A stretch of 53,131 nt of DNA from JAGLHV01 sp023143305 [NCBI: Clostridia bacterium] (GTDB lineage: Bacteria > CBDUZB01 > JAGLHV01), in the NCBI GenBank assembly GCA_030637025.1, contig DAOVVV010000017.1, positions 1 to 53,131 of the forward strand, given 5' to 3'. Below the pieces are notes generated by a model. That model was not told the DNA's origin, did not search any database, and saw only the letters and a list, made by a program, of their open reading frames with translations. Below, piece by piece: positions 50,881 through 53,131 of the stretch. Made by a program: the position numbers and the translations under genes. Numbering within the stretch: position 1 is the stretch's first letter; each line of letters begins with the position of its first letter.

Positions 50881-53131
50881 TTATTCAACCACCTCAATTA
50901 CAAACCCGGCACTGTGGGCAGTCATTTCCGGAGAATACATCGATTGCAGAGTCGCCGCACCCATACGGTAAATACCTGCTTTGGTCGGCCTTAATCTATA
51001 GCGTAAGATATATTCCCCGTGAGGAATCCAACTCATAAAAAAGTTAGTTAATGAATCCCGCGGCTCTTCATAAAACCATAGCGGGTCATATTTCCAGCCA
51101 CTCAATAAAGTCTCTGCCTCGAAACCGGCTGCCTTGGGATCTTTAAGATGCATATATTCAAACTGGCTGCGGGTATTAATTTTAAGTTGAACCTCTATCT
51201 GGTCACCTACCTGTACCTTTGCCCCTGATTTTATCGGTTTTAGATGATATTTCTTGCCTACTTTTACCCTGCGATAAAATTTACGCTTTAACTCCAGCAT
51301 ACCCGGAGTAGAAGCTTCCGGTATCCGGTCGGTGGAATAAATCCAGGTAAGACTGGCAAAAGCAAGCCCCGGGCCTTCTTTTTTTATGGTAGCTTTTTGT
51401 TTATCCGGAGTAATTTTAAATCCTTTTTCCTTCCAGCGTAAAGGTTTCTCCAGCCAATCGTCAGCTTTTACTACTACAGAATCAGTCATTTTCCCCCATT
51501 TTATCTGAAACAACTCATCAGCCGCTAAGGCTCCGCGCTGATTTAAGTAATCCAATAAAGCATAAACCGCAGCTACAGAAGCCTTGGTTGATTTCCAGAC
51601 AGTTCCTTTCCGATTAAATAAAAGCCATTGCACCATACCCGGAATGAGTTTATCTTTGGGGCGTATTTCCTGCAGTGTACGCAGAAAAAATGCATGCTTT
51701 TCTACCGTGTCGGAATACCAAACCCAGGAATATTTTTCCGGTGTCCAGTAAGCACCGGCTATGGGGTCTTCCCTTACCCCGTCCATAGCCATATCCAGAA
51801 TTTCCTCCGCTCTTTTTTTATTACCTAATCGCAGATAAGTATAGGAAAGATACGCTTTACCCAACGGCGTTAAAGCATGGATATGCCGTTCCAAAAAGAC
51901 CACCCATGATTTTGCTGCCTGATGGCCTGCTTTAGCAGCAGAAAATTTCTCCACAGGATAAGAAGTTACTACATAAGCAGCATAAGCCACTAAAGATAAA
52001 TACCTTTCCTCTGCTTTTAATTTCAAAGGAATTTCCTTGTTTACATAGCGTAAAGCTTTTTGAATCATATCCTTAGGTATTTTTACCCCATATCTCCTGG
52101 CCTGGGCAAGTCCGTCAAGAACATAAAGGGTCATATAAGCATCCTCTTTTCCTCCCGGCCACCAAGGAAAAGCACCGTTGGAAAGCTGTGCTGCTTTTAA
52201 TTTATTTAAATTCCTTTCTTTTTGCCTTTGCACAATTTTTGGATTAAGCAGGTCAATCGTAGGCCAACAAGGCGGCCGTCCCTCTGACTGCCATACCCAG
52301 GGTGTTTCCATTAAACTAAGCAATCTTTTAGGATCGTCTTTTTCCCATGCAGGAGTAATTGTTTTACGCCTGGGAATTTTACTCACCGCTTTTCTTAAGG
52401 CAGGATATTTTTTGTATATTTCATTAACGATGCTTAAAGGCACAAACTTATTTAATATCTGCTCTACACAATTATAAGGATACTGAAGAAGGAAAGGCAT
52501 TGTATTTAAGATGCTTAAAGCCAATTGCGGATCGACCTGCAGAACCATCGATTCATTAATTCTGATAGAATCGGGTTTAAGGGCGATTTCCAATTTTTTG
52601 GTTTCATTTCCTGACAAAGTAGTAATTGCCGATTCAATCAGCCTCTGCCGGGAAGGAAGTATGGGAAGTTCTCTCTCCTCGGCATCAGAGAATTTATCGG
52701 TCATTGCTACCACCCTTACTTTATAGGTAGTTATCCCCTCCGGTATTTCTACTGTCCAGTTAAAAGTAGCTAAACTATGGGGCTCTATTTCAAACGGTTT
52801 TCTATTATTTTTTAGTTTTACCTTTTGATGAATTAATTTATTGTTTTCACTAATTTCGATCACTAATTCACCCTGCATCATTTTTTCCGATTCATTATGC
52901 ACTATTGCCGAAACCGTTCCTTTATCCTTCTCCCGGAAGAAACGCGGTAAGTCAGCCCGCACCATCAAATCCTTTTTGGTAACCGCTTCCTGGGTTAAAA
53001 TTCCTTCTTTTACATCTTTAGTAAAAGCAAAGAGCTTTACCTTCCAACTGGTTAACTGCTCCGGCACGGTAAAAGTAAACTTTTTAGTTCCCTTGCTTGA
53101 GCTAATAATATGCGGTTTAAAGAAAGCAGTA
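50881..53131 (-). CDS. Bacterial alpha-2-macroglobulin (partial at 5' end)
   Basis: The frame is open to the window edge; the GTG at 53067 is internal, because codons before it still read as family sequence (FFKPHIISSSKGTKKF, then FTVPEQLTSWKV). The thioester motif is present: YPYNCVEQ, with Cys codon at 52468-52470 (about residue 200 from 53067), matching the CxEQ of bacterial type I A2Ms. Thioester-domain helices and a C-terminal receptor-like domain (SAGFVIEVVE) follow. These proteins trap proteases in the periplasm and are usually lipoproteins; the start and lipobox lie outside the window. Stops at 50881. Confidence 0.88.
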   Translation of the reverse strand, partial: TAFFKPHIISSSKGTKKFTFTVPEQLTSWKVKLFAFTKDVKEGILTQEAVTKKDLMVRADLPRFFREKDKGTVSAIVHNESEKMMQGELVIEISENNKLIHQKVKLKNNRKPFEIEPHSLATFNWTVEIPEGITTYKVRVVAMTDKFSDAEERELPILPSRQRLIESAITTLSGNETKKLEIALKPDSIRINESMVLQVDPQLALSILNTMPFLLQYPYNCVEQILNKFVPLSIVNEIYKKYPALRKAVSKIPRRKTITPAWEKDDPKRLLSLMETPWVWQSEGRPPCWPTIDLLNPKIVQRQKERNLNKLKAAQLSNGAFPWWPGGKEDAYMTLYVLDGLAQARRYGVKIPKDMIQKALRYVNKEIPLKLKAEERYLSLVAYAAYVVTSYPVEKFSAAKAGHQAAKSWVVFLERHIHALTPLGKAYLSYTYLRLGNKKRAEEILDMAMDGVREDPIAGAYWTPEKYSWVWYSDTVEKHAFFLRTLQEIRPKDKLIPGMVQWLLFNRKGTVWKSTKASVAAVYALLDYLNQRGALAADELFQIKWGKMTDSVVVKADDWLEKPLRWKEKGFKITPDKQKATIKKEGPGLAFASLTWIYSTDRIPEASTPGMLELKRKFYRRVKVGKKYHLKPIKSGAKVQVGDQIEVQLKINTRSQFEYMHLKDPKAAGFEAETLLSGWKYDPLWFYEEPRDSLTNFFMSWIPHGEYILRYRLRPTKAGIYRMGAATLQSMYSPEMTAHSAGFVIEVVE

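Noticed and set aside
1-53131. tRNA or rRNA genes
   Set aside because: No clover-leaf or rRNA signature was noticed by eye; a tRNAscan/Infernal run would be needed to exclude them.

Overview
The window (about 53 kb, AT-rich) looks like the chromosome of an uncultivated diderm (Gram-negative-type) bacterium. Evidence for an outer membrane: an OmpA-type protein, PorV-like barrels, lipoproteins, a PEP-CTERM protein and a bacterial alpha-2-macroglobulin. Three secreted proteins end in FlgD-like/type-9-secretion-style C-terminal domains. This mix, with the low GC, is typical of several candidate phyla, but the phylum cannot be fixed from the sequence alone. Almost every gene is on the minus strand; only gyrA and an archease gene are on plus.

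Layout: (1) 1-11.5 kb, a minus-strand surface/carbohydrate cluster: three related glycoside-hydrolase-like proteins, a PorV-like protein, an OmpA-family barrel, lipoproteins and a DUF5683-like protein, led by a good sigma70-type promoter. (2) 11.6-16.2 kb, an ion-transporter-superfamily permease with an operator over its promoter, then gyrA and archease on plus. (3) 16.4-25.4 kb, a minor-pilin region: two PilV/PilW-like pairs, three PilX-like proteins, a HAMP membrane protein and a PilZ protein. Each PilX-like gene is preceded by a promoter, a GEMM-I type cyclic-dinucleotide riboswitch and an intrinsic terminator. (4) 25.4-31.2 kb, dnaE and groES-groEL with a perfect CIRCE. (5) 31.4-37.1 kb, a three-gene secreted-protein operon (beta-helix protein, PorV-TPR protein, cohesin-like protein) behind a fourth, expanded GEMM-like leader. 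(6) 37.3-41.4 kb, peroxiredoxin, an ATPase remnant, a YefM-YoeB-like toxin-antitoxin pair and an AbiE-like pair. (7) 41.4-50.9 kb, an accessory stretch built from two repeated parts: a promoter plus small coiled-coil ORF (B, four copies) and a roughly 220-base non-coding element (A, three copies). In three places they flank unrelated genes in the order B - variable gene - A. (8) 50.9-53.1 kb, the C-terminal part of a thioester-containing alpha-2-macroglobulin, cut by the window edge.

How it works together (inference): a cyclic dinucleotide would be read by leader RNAs switching on PilX-like pilus components and a secreted beta-helix protein, and by the PilZ protein. One of the four aptamers carries an A where c-di-GMP aptamers have G, so it may read cGAMP instead. 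The B-gene-A modules are the most likely undescribed element: a cassette-like arrangement with no visible recombinase.
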